A DNA stretch of 17,549 nucleotides from CAYUXF01 sp964448755. GTDB taxonomy: Bacteria; Margulisbacteria; Termititenacia; Termititenacales; CAYUXF01. Positions 1 to 6,911 of this stretch are shown piece after piece. Every line of letters begins with the position of its first letter. The first letter of the stretch is position 1. A program made the translations under genes and the position numbers. The stretch lies in contig CAYUXF010000030.1 in NCBI GenBank assembly GCA_964448755.1, positions 1 through 17,549 on the forward strand, written 5' to 3'. The notes beneath the pieces were generated by a model, which was not told where the DNA came from, did no database searches, and worked only from the letters and a program-made list of their open reading frames with translations.

Positions 1-519
1 GCGACAATACCGGCCGCTTTTATTGGTCTGCTTTTGGAAAGTAAAATAGAAGCTTCTTTCAGTTCGGTTAAATTTGCCGGGCTCGGTCTGCTGGTAACCG
101 CTTTTATTCTGTTTTTTTCGGATAAATTAAGTGCCAAACAGAAGGTAGTGCAGACAAAATACAATTCAAAAAAAGCGTTACTAATTGGGATAGCGCAGGC
201 GTTTGCTGTTTTTCCTGGTATTTCTCGTTCCGGTTCAACGGTAGCGGCCGGTCTTCTAAATGGTTTTGCCAGGCGTGACGCGGCGGAATTCTCTTTTTTG
301 CTCTCTATTCCGGTAATTTTGGCTGGTTTTATTTTTAAAATAAAAGATCTGCTGGCGTTAGATATAAACGTTGCAGTTTTGCTTTTTGGCGGATTGAGCT
401 GTTTTTTAGCCGCTTATCTGGCCATTGCGCTTTTTATTAAAGTGATCACCAAATATTCTCTTAAGTACTTTTCTTTTTATTGTTTACTGCTCGGTCTCTG
501 GGTGATCTTTTTTAGATAA
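1..519 (+). CDS. uppP: Undecaprenyl-diphosphatase UppP (BacA family), 3' part
   Basis: This is the C-terminal part of the membrane enzyme that dephosphorylates undecaprenyl diphosphate, recycling the lipid carrier for peptidoglycan and other wall polymers. The frame is open from base 1 (first residues ATIPAAFIGLL), so the gene starts outside the window; the in-frame TTG at 34 is not a credible start. The family signature PGISRSGST lies at about bases 214-240 and is followed by the conserved stretch with ARRDAAEFSFLLSIPV. At least three further hydrophobic helices follow, ending in a hydrophobic tail with the sequence GLWVIFF. The upstream glutamate-rich catalytic motif of the family is outside the window. 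The last 36 bp overlap the end of the convergent ATPase gene on the other strand, and no separate terminator is visible. Family assignment is firm. Confidence 0.94.
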   Translation, partial: ATIPAAFIGLLLESKIEASFSSVKFAGLGLLVTAFILFFSDKLSAKQKVVQTKYNSKKALLIGIAQAFAVFPGISRSGSTVAAGLLNGFARRDAAEFSFLLSIPVILAGFIFKIKDLLALDINVAVLLFGGLSCFLAAYLAIALFIKVITKYSLKYFSFYCLLLGLWVIFFR

Positions 520-1689
520 ATAAAAGTCATCAATTATGGGCAGGTCTTGCCAGTAAATATTTTTAATTCCTTTAGGTAGCGGTAGTTTTTCTGAACAATT
601 AGTTATCAAAAAGCCTTTTATTTCTTTTTGTGAGCTAAGTTCCGCCCAATGAGTTAAGTTCTTGTAAAATAACGGCTTAATAGTAGAAGATAATTTTATT
701 TCATAAGGTATGGGGATACTGTTTTCCGGTATAATTAAGTCTAATTCTATGCCGCTTTGTGAGCGCCAGAAATAGAGTTCTGGTTTGATTCCCTGCGCGT
801 ATTTTTGTTTTAATATTTCGCTGATGACCGCAGTCTCAAATAAAGCGCCATTGAGGGGACCATTTAAAGCAATTTCTGGTGAATTTATTCCCAATAAATA
901 GTTAACTAGTCCAATATCATAAAAATACAACTTAGGTGCTTTTATGATCCGTTTTCCGTAATTGTTAAAATATTGCGGTAACAGAAAAATTAGATAACTG
1001 GCTTCCAATACAGATACCCAGCGTTTAACTGTTGGGACACTAACACCTAATTGTTTAGAAATTTCAGAATAATTTAATTCTTGTGCTGTTCGGGCGGCTA
1101 AAAGTTTAAGACATTGTTCAAAATCACGTAAATTTTCAATGTTTAGCAGAAAGCGAACATCTCTTTCTAGATATGTTTGCAGATAACTTGAGTACCAGAT
1201 CTTTTGATCGATCTGTTTATTGACTATCAATTCCGGGTAAGAACTTCTGGTGATAAATTCGAGGAGATTTTTTGTTTTATGGTGTTCTGCTAGGCAAAAC
1301 GGCGGTAAAGATAAAATTGCAGCCCGTCCGGCCAGTGATTCAGAAATATTTTTCATAACGGAAAATTGCTGAGAACCGGTCAAAAACCATTGGCCAGGTT
1401 TTTTATCTTCATCAACTAATATTTTTATGTAATTTGTTAGTTTTGGAAAATACTGAATTTCATCTAAGACCACAGGTTTAGGTAGATTTTTTAAATAGCT
1501 CAAGGGGTCTTCCTGGATAAGTTCTCTGAAAATGGGGTCATCAAATGATAAATATGAAAAATTTTTTTTACCAAAATAGTTTTTTAGTAAAGTGCTTTTG
1601 CCCGACTGTCTTGGGCCGGTAATCACTATTACGGGAAAAGATCGCTCAGCTTTTTTGATAGTTGTTTCAATTAATCTATTTAAATACAT
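484..1689 (-). CDS. AAA ATPase with DUF4143 C-terminal domain
   Basis: A 401-residue P-loop ATPase of the AAA_14/DUF4143 group, common as accessory genes in bacteria and archaea and of unknown physiological role. Visible features: Walker A GPRQSGKST near residue 25, Walker B with PVVLDEIQYFP near residue 72-82, a sensor-like TGSQQF near residue 104-109, and a small winged-helix stretch (NYSEISKQLGVSVPTVKRW) near residue 206-224. A C-terminal segment ELDLII...PYEIK resembles the acidic/lysine core of PD-(D/E)xK nuclease folds, as reported for DUF4143. Length is normal for the family (about 380-430). The ATG at 1689 has no Shine-Dalgarno, but a good promoter ends 6 bp before it, so the mRNA is probably leaderless. 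The gene is AT-richer than the housekeeping array and lies tail-to-tail over uppP, which fits acquisition by transfer. No partner toxin or nuclease gene is next to it. Confidence 0.88.
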   Translation of the reverse strand: MYLNRLIETTIKKAERSFPVIVITGPRQSGKSTLLKNYFGKKNFSYLSFDDPIFRELIQEDPLSYLKNLPKPVVLDEIQYFPKLTNYIKILVDEDKKPGQWFLTGSQQFSVMKNISESLAGRAAILSLPPFCLAEHHKTKNLLEFITRSSYPELIVNKQIDQKIWYSSYLQTYLERDVRFLLNIENLRDFEQCLKLLAARTAQELNYSEISKQLGVSVPTVKRWVSVLEASYLIFLLPQYFNNYGKRIIKAPKLYFYDIGLVNYLLGINSPEIALNGPLNGALFETAVISEILKQKYAQGIKPELYFWRSQSGIELDLIIPENSIPIPYEIKLSSTIKPLFYKNLTHWAELSSQKEIKGFLITNCSEKLPLPKGIKNIYWQDLPIIDDFYLSKKDHPETEQ

Positions 1690-1695
1690 ATGACT

Positions 1696-1724
1696 AATTT
1701 AACATACGATATTAAATCGGTCAA
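1696..1724 (-). promoter_or_regulatory. Promoter of the DUF4143 ATPase gene
   Basis: Read on the minus strand: -35 TTGACC (1724-1719), a 17-bp spacer, and an extended -10 with TG at 1704-1703 and TAAATT (1701-1696). Only 6 bp separate the -10 box from the ATG at 1689. Transcription starting 7 bp past the -10 box would begin at the A of ATG, giving a leaderless mRNA. The absence of any purine-rich ribosome site agrees with this. The site is inferred from consensus match only. Confidence 0.62.
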
Positions 1725-1781
1725 TATATAGTAATGGAGTAGTTATCAATGATGAGTATTTGTTTTAGAGAAGAAAAATAA

Positions 1782-1812
1782 AAAAGAGCTATCTTTTTGA
1801 GATAGCTCTTTT
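1782..1812 (-). terminator. Rho-independent terminator behind the histone gene
   Basis: A perfect 13-bp inverted repeat (arms 1782-1794 and 1800-1812) with a 5-base loop. On the minus strand the hairpin is followed by a run of T with few interruptions, so it ends the histone transcript before the ATPase gene. The plus strand also has a T-rich tail, so the element could work in both directions, although no plus-strand gene reads into it closely. Confidence 0.9.
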
Positions 1813-1818
1813 GTTTAA

Positions 1819-1835
1819 CACGGAGATCCTCCGTG
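1819..1835 (-). promoter_or_regulatory. Short hairpin between histone stop codon and terminator
   Basis: A perfect 6-bp inverted repeat (cacgga / tccgtg, arms 1819-1824 and 1830-1835) with a 5-base loop, lying 14 bp after the histone stop and 6 bp before the terminator stem. On the transcript strand the loop reads GGATC, closed by an A-T pair, so AGGA is presented at the loop. This is superficially like a CsrA/RsmA site, but no CsrA gene is in view. It may simply protect the 3' end. The structure is plain; a function is not shown. Confidence 0.5.
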
Positions 1836-1849
1836 AATATAGAGTGTTA

Positions 1850-2029
1850 CTAGATGTCTTTTGCTGAAACGGTTCCTCTTTTGTTGGCTTTTGTTCTGGC
1901 GATCGCTTTATCAATTAATTCATAGACTGCATCATTTAACGCGTCCATAGAATCACTGGAGGAATGAAGATCTTTGCTTTTAATATAGTCTTTTACTTTG
2001 CTTTGCACAACTATCATTTCTTTAGCCAC
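1850..2029 (-). CDS. Small bacterial histone-fold protein
   Basis: A 59-residue, single-histone-fold protein of the bacterial/archaeal NF-YB-HMfB-like superfamily, expected to dimerise and bind DNA in the nucleoid. The sequence begins MAKEMIVVQSKVKDYIKSK and continues with a long central helix (DALNDAVYELIDKAIARTK). It ends in the histone-type loop and short helix ANKRGTVSAKDI, matching the archaeal pattern of basic loop, T-V and terminal D-I. Size matches Bd0055-type bacterial histones (about 60 residues). The start is the GTG at 2029: AAAGGGGG (2045-2038) is 8 bp upstream. An in-frame GTG at 2038 overlaps that Shine-Dalgarno and cannot be the start. The gene is monocistronic, with its own promoter and a strong terminator, which suits an abundant protein. 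I infer DNA binding from fold; genome wrapping versus a regulatory role cannot be told. Confidence 0.83.
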   Translation of the reverse strand: MAKEMIVVQSKVKDYIKSKDLHSSSDSMDALNDAVYELIDKAIARTKANKRGTVSAKDI

Positions 2030-2037
2030 TAGAAACA

Positions 2038-2045
2038 CCCCCTTT
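2038..2045 (-). promoter_or_regulatory. Strong Shine-Dalgarno of the histone gene
   Basis: AAAGGGGG on the minus strand, 8 bp before the GTG at 2029. It decides the start: the upstream in-frame GTG at 2038 shares its last G with this site. Confidence 0.8.
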
Positions 2046-2060
2046 CATTTTAATGGCTTT

Positions 2061-2090
2061 ATATTAACAAATAACCGTGTTAAGCGGCAA
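2061..2090 (-). promoter_or_regulatory. Probable promoter of the histone gene
   Basis: On the minus strand, -35 TTGCCG (2090-2085), an 18-bp spacer, and -10 TAATAT (2066-2061). A start near 2054 would leave a leader of about 25 bases containing the Shine-Dalgarno. Assigned from consensus match only; the rest of the 2030-2206 spacer holds the divergent nadD promoter and no other clear element. Confidence 0.5.
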
Positions 2091-2171
2091 AAGAAATGTT
2101 TTTCTTTGTGTTGACAAAAGAGCTTAAAAATGTAAAAAACAGCCGCTACAGCTCCTTTTTCTTAAATTATG

Positions 2172-2200
2172 TTTACATTTTTTTTGCCGCACTGTAACAT
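2172..2200 (+). promoter_or_regulatory. Promoter of nadD, heading the housekeeping array
   Basis: -35 TTTACA (2172-2177), 17-bp spacer with a T-tract, -10 TAACAT (2195-2200). The nadD ATG begins 6 bp later, at the expected transcription start, and no Shine-Dalgarno exists between them. This geometry is the same as at the ATPase gene (1696-1724) and predicts a leaderless mRNA for the first gene of the array. Confidence 0.6.
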
Positions 2201-2206
2201 ACCAAA

Positions 2207-2788
2207 ATGAGCAGAATTGCGTTGTTTGGCGGTGCTTTTGACCCTATTCACCAGGGACATCTGCATATCGCCCTCTTGGCTGCTGAAAAACTGACTCTTG
2301 ATCAAGTCTACTTTATCCCTTTAAAACAAGCGGTCCATAAAAAACAACCACTCTTTTCGGCGGCGGAACGTATTTTAAAAATAAAAGAAGCTATAAAGAA
2401 ATATCCTGGGTTTGAGCTCTCTTTGTTGGAATTGGAACGGCTCGGGCCTTCTTATGCCATTGATACTGTGAAATTATTCCGACAATCGCTTGAACAACAA
2501 AATAATTTACTTCCAGATAAGACAGAAATAGATTTATATTATATAATCGGCAGCGATGCCTTTGAGGATTTTTTTAGTTGGAAAGATCCTTATAAATTGC
2601 TAGAGTTGGTAAAATTTATAGTGATTGAGAGGCCGGGGTATCCCTTTTCAAAAATTGAAAAAATCTTTAATAAACAAGAAAATAGCAAATATCTGGACCG
2701 GATTTTTTTTATTGAGGATAAAGGGATAAATATATCATCAACAAAAATAAGGGAGCAGTTAAGTGACAACATCGATCAAAGACACTAA
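2207..2788 (+). CDS. nadD: Nicotinate-nucleotide adenylyltransferase
   Basis: A 193-residue cytosolic enzyme that transfers AMP from ATP to nicotinate mononucleotide, making deamido-NAD in NAD synthesis. The nucleotidyltransferase signature GGAFDPIHQGH (residues 8-18, with the HxGH core) is intact, as is the C-terminal ISSTKIR (176-182) that binds ATP phosphates. The middle segment with YYIIGSDAFEDFFSWKDP is typical of NadD. Length is normal. The ATG at 2207 is chosen because the conserved beta strand RIALFGG begins immediately after it. There is no ribosome site, and the promoter ends 6 bp upstream. It is divergent from the histone gene and overlaps purL by 26 bp, so it is probably the first gene of the long operon. 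Confidence 0.95.
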   Translation: MSRIALFGGAFDPIHQGHLHIALLAAEKLTLDQVYFIPLKQAVHKKQPLFSAAERILKIKEAIKKYPGFELSLLELERLGPSYAIDTVKLFRQSLEQQNNLLPDKTEIDLYYIIGSDAFEDFFSWKDPYKLLELVKFIVIERPGYPFSKIEKIFNKQENSKYLDRIFFIEDKGINISSTKIREQLSDNIDQRH

Positions 2789-5042
2789 AGCGATAGATAA
2801 AGAGATCGTTAAAGAACACGGTCTAACTACCGAAGAATATAACAATATTAAAAGGATCCTTGGCCGGCATCCAAATATCAATGAGTTGGGGCTTTATTCA
2901 GTCCTCTGGTCAGAACACTGCAGTTATAAACATTCCAAACCGTTATTGCGGCTTTTTCCAACAACTGGGCGCTATGTTCTGCAGGGTCCGGGTGAGAATG
3001 CCGGTATTGTTGATATTGGCGGCGGTTTAGCGCTCTCTTTTAAAATAGAATCTCATAATCACCCTTCGGCAGTTGAACCTTTTCAGGGGGCTGCTACCGG
3101 CGTTGGCGGTATTATCCGCGATGTTTTTACGATGGGCGCGAGGCCAGTAGCCGGTCTTAATTCTCTGCGTTTTGGCCGTATAGATACCGGCAATAGCTGG
3201 AATAAATATCTTTTTGACGGTGTTATTGCCGGTATTGCTCATTATGGCAATTGCTTTGGTCTGCCGACAGTTGCCGGCGACGTTTATTTTTCTGATTCTT
3301 ACGGCACCAATATTCTGGTTAATGCTATGTGTATTGGTGTTGTGCAGTCCGGCACCGAAGAGATAGATGAATTATACGGTCCGATCGTCCGCGGTAAAGC
3401 GGCCGGTGTTGGAAATCGTGTCCTTTATGTCGGCAATGATACTGGCCGAGACGGTATTCACGGTGCGACATTTGCCTCTGTTGAGATATCAGAAGAGACT
3501 GAAGAAAAGCGTTCTTCAGTTCAGGTAGGAGATCCTTTTAAAGAGAAATTGCTAATGGAAGCTTGTTTAGAGCTCATTAAAACAGGTATTGTTATCGGCA
3601 TGCAGGATATGGGCGCTGCCGGTTTGACATCTTCTACTAGTGAAATGGCCAGCCGTTCTAATAGTGGTATTGAGTTGTTCCTTGATAAAGTGCCAATGCG
3701 TGAAGAGGGAATGACTCCTTATGAAATAATGCTTTCCGAGTCCCAGGAGCGGATGGTAGTTATTGTGGAAAAAGGCAAAGAACAGATCGCTTATGATATT
3801 TTTGAAAAATGGGGCTTGCATGCGGTTGATGTCGGGCAGGTTACTGACGACGGCATGTTGCGTTGTTATTTTAAAGGCGAAGTTGTGGCTGAAGTGCCGG
3901 CCCGTTCGCTGGCTGACGATGCCCCGGTCTATGAAGTGCCGGAGGAAAAACCTTATTATTTAGAAGAGGTCCAAAAAGTTAAAATAGATACGATTTCCGA
4001 TCTCTCTAAGGCAGAAATTTCAAATGCCTTTTTGAAACTGCTGGCGACGACCAATATTGTCAGTAAAAAATATGTTTTTGAACAATATGATTATATGGTC
4101 CAGACCAACAGTGTTGTCGTTCCCGGTATTGGCGATGCGGCCGTTTTGCGTGTTAAAGGTTCAGATAAAAAAATAGCTGCTACGACCGACTGTAATTCCC
4201 GCTATTGTTATTTAGAGCCCTATTCTGGCGGCGCTATTGCCGTAGCGGAAGCGGCACGCAATTTAGCCTGTGTAGGGGCCCGTCCGGTGGGTGCGACCGA
4301 TTGTCTGAATTTTGCCAATCCGGAAAAACCGGAAAATTTCTGGGTTATGCGTAAAGTTTGTGAAGGTTTGGCCGATGCCTGCCGTGAGTTTGAAGTGCCG
4401 ATCATTTCCGGTAACGTCAGTATGTATAACGAATCTGCTACCGGTCCTATTTATCCGACGCCGACGATCGGTATGGTCGGTGTCATTGAGCCGGGCGTAG
4501 CGCGGATGACGATGGAATTTAAAAACAAAGGTGATCTAATCGTTATGCTTGGTGAGACCAGGAATTCACTGGGTGGCACCGAGTATTTGAAGGTTCTGCA
4601 TGGTCTGGAGGTTGGCTTGCCGCCTAAGATGGAATTTAATAAAGAAAAAGATCTGCATAATCTTTTGATCAGGTCGATCGAGCAAAGTTTGGTTACCTCA
4701 GCGCATGATCTTTCCGAAGGGGGGCTTTTGATCGCTTTGGCAGAAGCTGCCTTGCTGGGACGGCAGGGTGTTAAAGTTGAATTAAAACAGGGTCAGCTGC
4801 GTGCCGATGCATTGATGTTTGCCGAGACCCAGAGCCGGGCCATTGTCAGTGTTTCGCCTGATAAACTGGACCTTTTTAAGAAACTTTCGGCTGAATATAA
4901 TGTACCTTATGATGTCATAGGAAAAGTAACTGCCGATCAGAATTTTCTGGTGACGCTTGACGGTGAACCGGTTATTAATGAAGAGATCTCTAAGTTAGTT
5001 GATATTTATGAAAATACGATCCAAAAAATAATGGCGGGATAA
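2763..5042 (+). CDS. purL: Phosphoribosylformylglycinamidine synthase subunit PurL
   Basis: The 759-residue large subunit of FGAM synthase, fourth step of de novo purine synthesis: FGAR + glutamine + ATP to FGAM. It is the small-PurL (Bacillus-type) form, which needs the separate PurS and PurQ subunits to supply ammonia; neither is in the window. Conserved motifs include SEHCSYKHS (residues 50-58, with the family's His), QGPGENAGIVDIGGG (74-88), ESHNHPSAVEPFQGAATGVG (96-115) and GNVSMYNES in the second half. Length is close to the usual 720-760. The start is GTG at 2763, with AAGGGAG (2749-2755) 7 bp upstream, inside the end of nadD. The purF gene follows after 6 bp, the common purL-purF order. 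Confidence 0.97.
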   Translation: MTTSIKDTKAIDKEIVKEHGLTTEEYNNIKRILGRHPNINELGLYSVLWSEHCSYKHSKPLLRLFPTTGRYVLQGPGENAGIVDIGGGLALSFKIESHNHPSAVEPFQGAATGVGGIIRDVFTMGARPVAGLNSLRFGRIDTGNSWNKYLFDGVIAGIAHYGNCFGLPTVAGDVYFSDSYGTNILVNAMCIGVVQSGTEEIDELYGPIVRGKAAGVGNRVLYVGNDTGRDGIHGATFASVEISEETEEKRSSVQVGDPFKEKLLMEACLELIKTGIVIGMQDMGAAGLTSSTSEMASRSNSGIELFLDKVPMREEGMTPYEIMLSESQERMVVIVEKGKEQIAYDIFEKWGLHAVDVGQVTDDGMLRCYFKGEVVAEVPARSLADDAPVYEVPEEKPYYLEEVQKVKIDTISDLSKAEISNAFLKLLATTNIVSKKYVFEQYDYMVQTNSVVVPGIGDAAVLRVKGSDKKIAATTDCNSRYCYLEPYSGGAIAVAEAARNLACVGARPVGATDCLNFANPEKPENFWVMRKVCEGLADACREFEVPIISGNVSMYNESATGPIYPTPTIGMVGVIEPGVARMTMEFKNKGDLIVMLGETRNSLGGTEYLKVLHGLEVGLPPKMEFNKEKDLHNLLIRSIEQSLVTSAHDLSEGGLLIALAEAALLGRQGVKVELKQGQLRADALMFAETQSRAIVSVSPDKLDLFKKLSAEYNVPYDVIGKVTADQNFLVTLDGEPVINEEISKLVDIYENTIQKIMAG

Positions 5043-5048
5043 ATATAT

Positions 5049-6302
5049 ATGTGTGGTGTATTTGGTATTATTGGCGATGATATTGCAGCGGAGTCGAGTC
5101 GTTTAGTTTATTTTGCTCTTTATTCTCTACAGCACCGCGGACAGGAATCGGCCGGGATAGCTGTGGTAAATGATAAAGGGGAGATNNNNNNNNNNNNNNN
5201 NNNNNNNNNNNNNNNNNNNNNNNNNNNNNNNNNNNNNNNNNNNNNNNNNNNNNNNNNNNNNNNNNNNNNNNNNNNNNNNNNNNNNGATACGGAATTGATC
5301 GCCGGGATGATAGCTAAGTATTATGATGGTGAAATTGTCTCGACATTGAAAAAAGTTTTACCGCGCCTCAAAGGGGCCTTTTCTTTGGTCATTATGATGG
5401 GCGATAAGATCATTGCTGCGCGGGATCCTAATGGGATTAGACCGCTTTGTTTAGGTAAAATTAAGAATAAAAATGCGCTGGTGGTTTCTTCGGAATCCTG
5501 TGGTTTGGATATTGTCGGTGCCGAACTGTTGCGTCCCGTGCAGAAGGGCGAGATAGTTGTCTTGACGCCTTTTGGTGTCAATTCTATTTTATATGATAAT
5601 ACACAGCGCGATGCGCTTTGTGTTTTTGAATACATTTACTTTGCCCGTCCCGATTCGGTCATTCAGAATAGATGTGTCTATAACATGCGCAAAAACATGG
5701 GTAAAGAGTTATATGCCGAACATCCGGTTGAAGCCGATTTAGTTATTGCTGTGCCAGATTCCGGTGTGCCGGCGGCGATTGGTTTTGCTGAAGCTTCCGG
5801 TATTCCTTATGGAGAAGGTTTAATAAAAAATCGTTATGTTGGACGTACTTTTATTAGTCCATCGCAGATGTTGCGTGAACTTGGTGTTAAAATAAAATTA
5901 AATCCTCTGCGCCAGGCCCTGGAAGGCAAGCGGGTTGTTGTTGTTGATGATTCAATTGTGCGCGGTACTACTTCGGCACAAATTGTCCAGATCTTGCGCG
6001 ATGCCGGTGCGACAGAAGTTCATTTTCGTGTTTCTTCACCGCCGACAATTAATCCCTGTTTCTACGGCATTGATACGGCTAGTAAAGACGAGTTGATAGC
6101 CGCTAATTATTCCGTTAAAGAGATCGCTCAAAAACTCAATGTAGATTCTTTAGGATATCTTTCGATAGCTGCCTTGGTCAGGTCGCTTGATGCGCCGAAT
6201 AAAGAATTTTGTCTGGGCTGTTTTAACGGCGATTATCCGGTGCCAGTACCGGAACAGATGTCCCGTTTAAAACTTGTCTTTGGTGAGACCGAGAACGAAT
6301 AG
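5049..6302 (+). CDS. purF: Amidophosphoribosyltransferase, interrupted by an assembly gap
   Basis: First committed enzyme of purine synthesis: PRPP + glutamine to phosphoribosylamine. Cys2 (MCGVFGI) is the N-terminal glutaminase nucleophile with no propeptide. The PRPP loop is VVVVDDSIVRGTT. All four cysteines of the Bacillus-type [4Fe-4S] cluster are visible: CVFEYIYFARPDS, PPTINPCFYGID, and the CLGC pair near the C-terminus, so it is the iron-sulfur form. Bases 5186-5285 are N, removing the segment with the conserved GHVRYAT and HNGN motifs. Against B. subtilis PurF about 87 residues belong there but the gap encodes only 34, so the true gap is nearer 260 bp and the protein about 470 residues. 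The reading frame across the gap is coincidental. A weak GGCGGGA site lies upstream, in the purL end. Confidence 0.95.
   Translation: MCGVFGIIGDDIAAESSRLVYFALYSLQHRGQESAGIAVVNDKGEXXXXXXXXXXXXXXXXXXXXXXXXXXXXXXXXXXDTELIAGMIAKYYDGEIVSTLKKVLPRLKGAFSLVIMMGDKIIAARDPNGIRPLCLGKIKNKNALVVSSESCGLDIVGAELLRPVQKGEIVVLTPFGVNSILYDNTQRDALCVFEYIYFARPDSVIQNRCVYNMRKNMGKELYAEHPVEADLVIAVPDSGVPAAIGFAEASGIPYGEGLIKNRYVGRTFISPSQMLRELGVKIKLNPLRQALEGKRVVVVDDSIVRGTTSAQIVQILRDAGATEVHFRVSSPPTINPCFYGIDTASKDELIAANYSVKEIAQKLNVDSLGYLSIAALVRSLDAPNKEFCLGCFNGDYPVPVPEQMSRLKLVFGETENE
5186..5285. other. Assembly gap of 100 N
   Basis: Exactly 100 undetermined bases inside purF. The round length is the usual placeholder for a gap of unknown size. 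Comparison with PurF from memory suggests that about 160 more bases are missing than the placeholder shows, so all coordinates downstream are shifted relative to the real chromosome. Confidence 0.98.
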
Positions 6303-6310
6303 GTGTTTTA

Positions 6311-6871
6311 ATGGGTGCTGAGATACTGGGAATTACAGGTATTATTGGTACTGGAAAATCTTTGGCTGCACAATATATTTCTCAAAAACATGGTTATTTT
6401 TTGATCGATGCCGATAAGATCGGCCATTCTTTATTGGCTAATGACGCGGTTGTTCAACAAAAAGTCACCGCTCTTTTTGGCACAATTGAACGTCCCTTGC
6501 TCGCTAAAATTGTTTTTAATGACCGTGAGAAATTGGGTCAACTCAATGCCATAATGCATCCAGCTATTGACCGGCAAATAGAGCGGCTTTTGACTGAACT
6601 TTCTGACAATAAAAAAAACGTTATTATTGAAGCGGCGCTTTTATTGCAGATAGGTCTGCAAAAGAGGTGTGACAGAATAATTTGCTTGCAGAGTTCGCGG
6701 CAGATCATTGAGGCCCGTTTATTGGAGCGCGGATTAAGTGCGGAAGAAATAACTGCTCGTCTTAATAGTGCGCCGAAAATTGCAGTGGATAATGAAAAAA
6801 TGATCACTGTAAAAAACGATTTTCTTAGTAAAAATGATTTTCTGGCTTTACTCGACAACTTTTTTTCTTAA
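6311..6871 (+). CDS. coaE: Dephospho-CoA kinase
   Basis: A 186-residue cytosolic kinase for the last step of coenzyme A synthesis, phosphorylating the 3'-hydroxyl of dephospho-CoA. The P-loop GITGIIGTGKS spans residues 7-17, the substrate motif DADKIGH residues 33-39 and HPAI residues 83-86. The IIEAALLLQIGL strand and the lid-like RLLERGLSAEEI follow. It is a little shorter than the usual 195-205 residues. Part of the shortening is just after residue 55, where the family normally has a loop with D-G before the R of RPLLA. The ATG at 6311 has AGGTG (6301-6305) overlapping the purF stop, 5 bp away. Its place in the purine array is probably only co-transcription. Confidence 0.94.
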   Translation: MGAEILGITGIIGTGKSLAAQYISQKHGYFLIDADKIGHSLLANDAVVQQKVTALFGTIERPLLAKIVFNDREKLGQLNAIMHPAIDRQIERLLTELSDNKKNVIIEAALLLQIGLQKRCDRIICLQSSRQIIEARLLERGLSAEEITARLNSAPKIAVDNEKMITVKNDFLSKNDFLALLDNFFS

Positions 6872-6911
6872 CTGTCGATATCTTATTAAACTAAAGCAGT
6901 GAGGTTTTAAT

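Noticed and set aside
34..36. TTG at 34 as the start of uppP
   Set aside because: The frame is open to base 1 and the protein there is still UppP-like; the gene is truncated by the window edge.
2030..2038. GTG at 2038 as the histone start (three extra residues)
   Set aside because: It shares its first base with the GGGGG ribosome site, so no spacing is possible; GTG 2029 has ideal spacing.
2111..2139. Perfect TTGACA at 2111-2116 as the nadD promoter
   Set aside because: No usable -10 lies 16-18 bp downstream (only an A-run). The TTTACA/TAACAT pair at 2172-2200 fits much better.
2116..2160. Possible hairpin aaaagagct / agctcctttt upstream of nadD
   Set aside because: It needs a bulge and a loop of about 26 bases and has no adjacent gene end to terminate; probably chance in an A/T-rich spacer.
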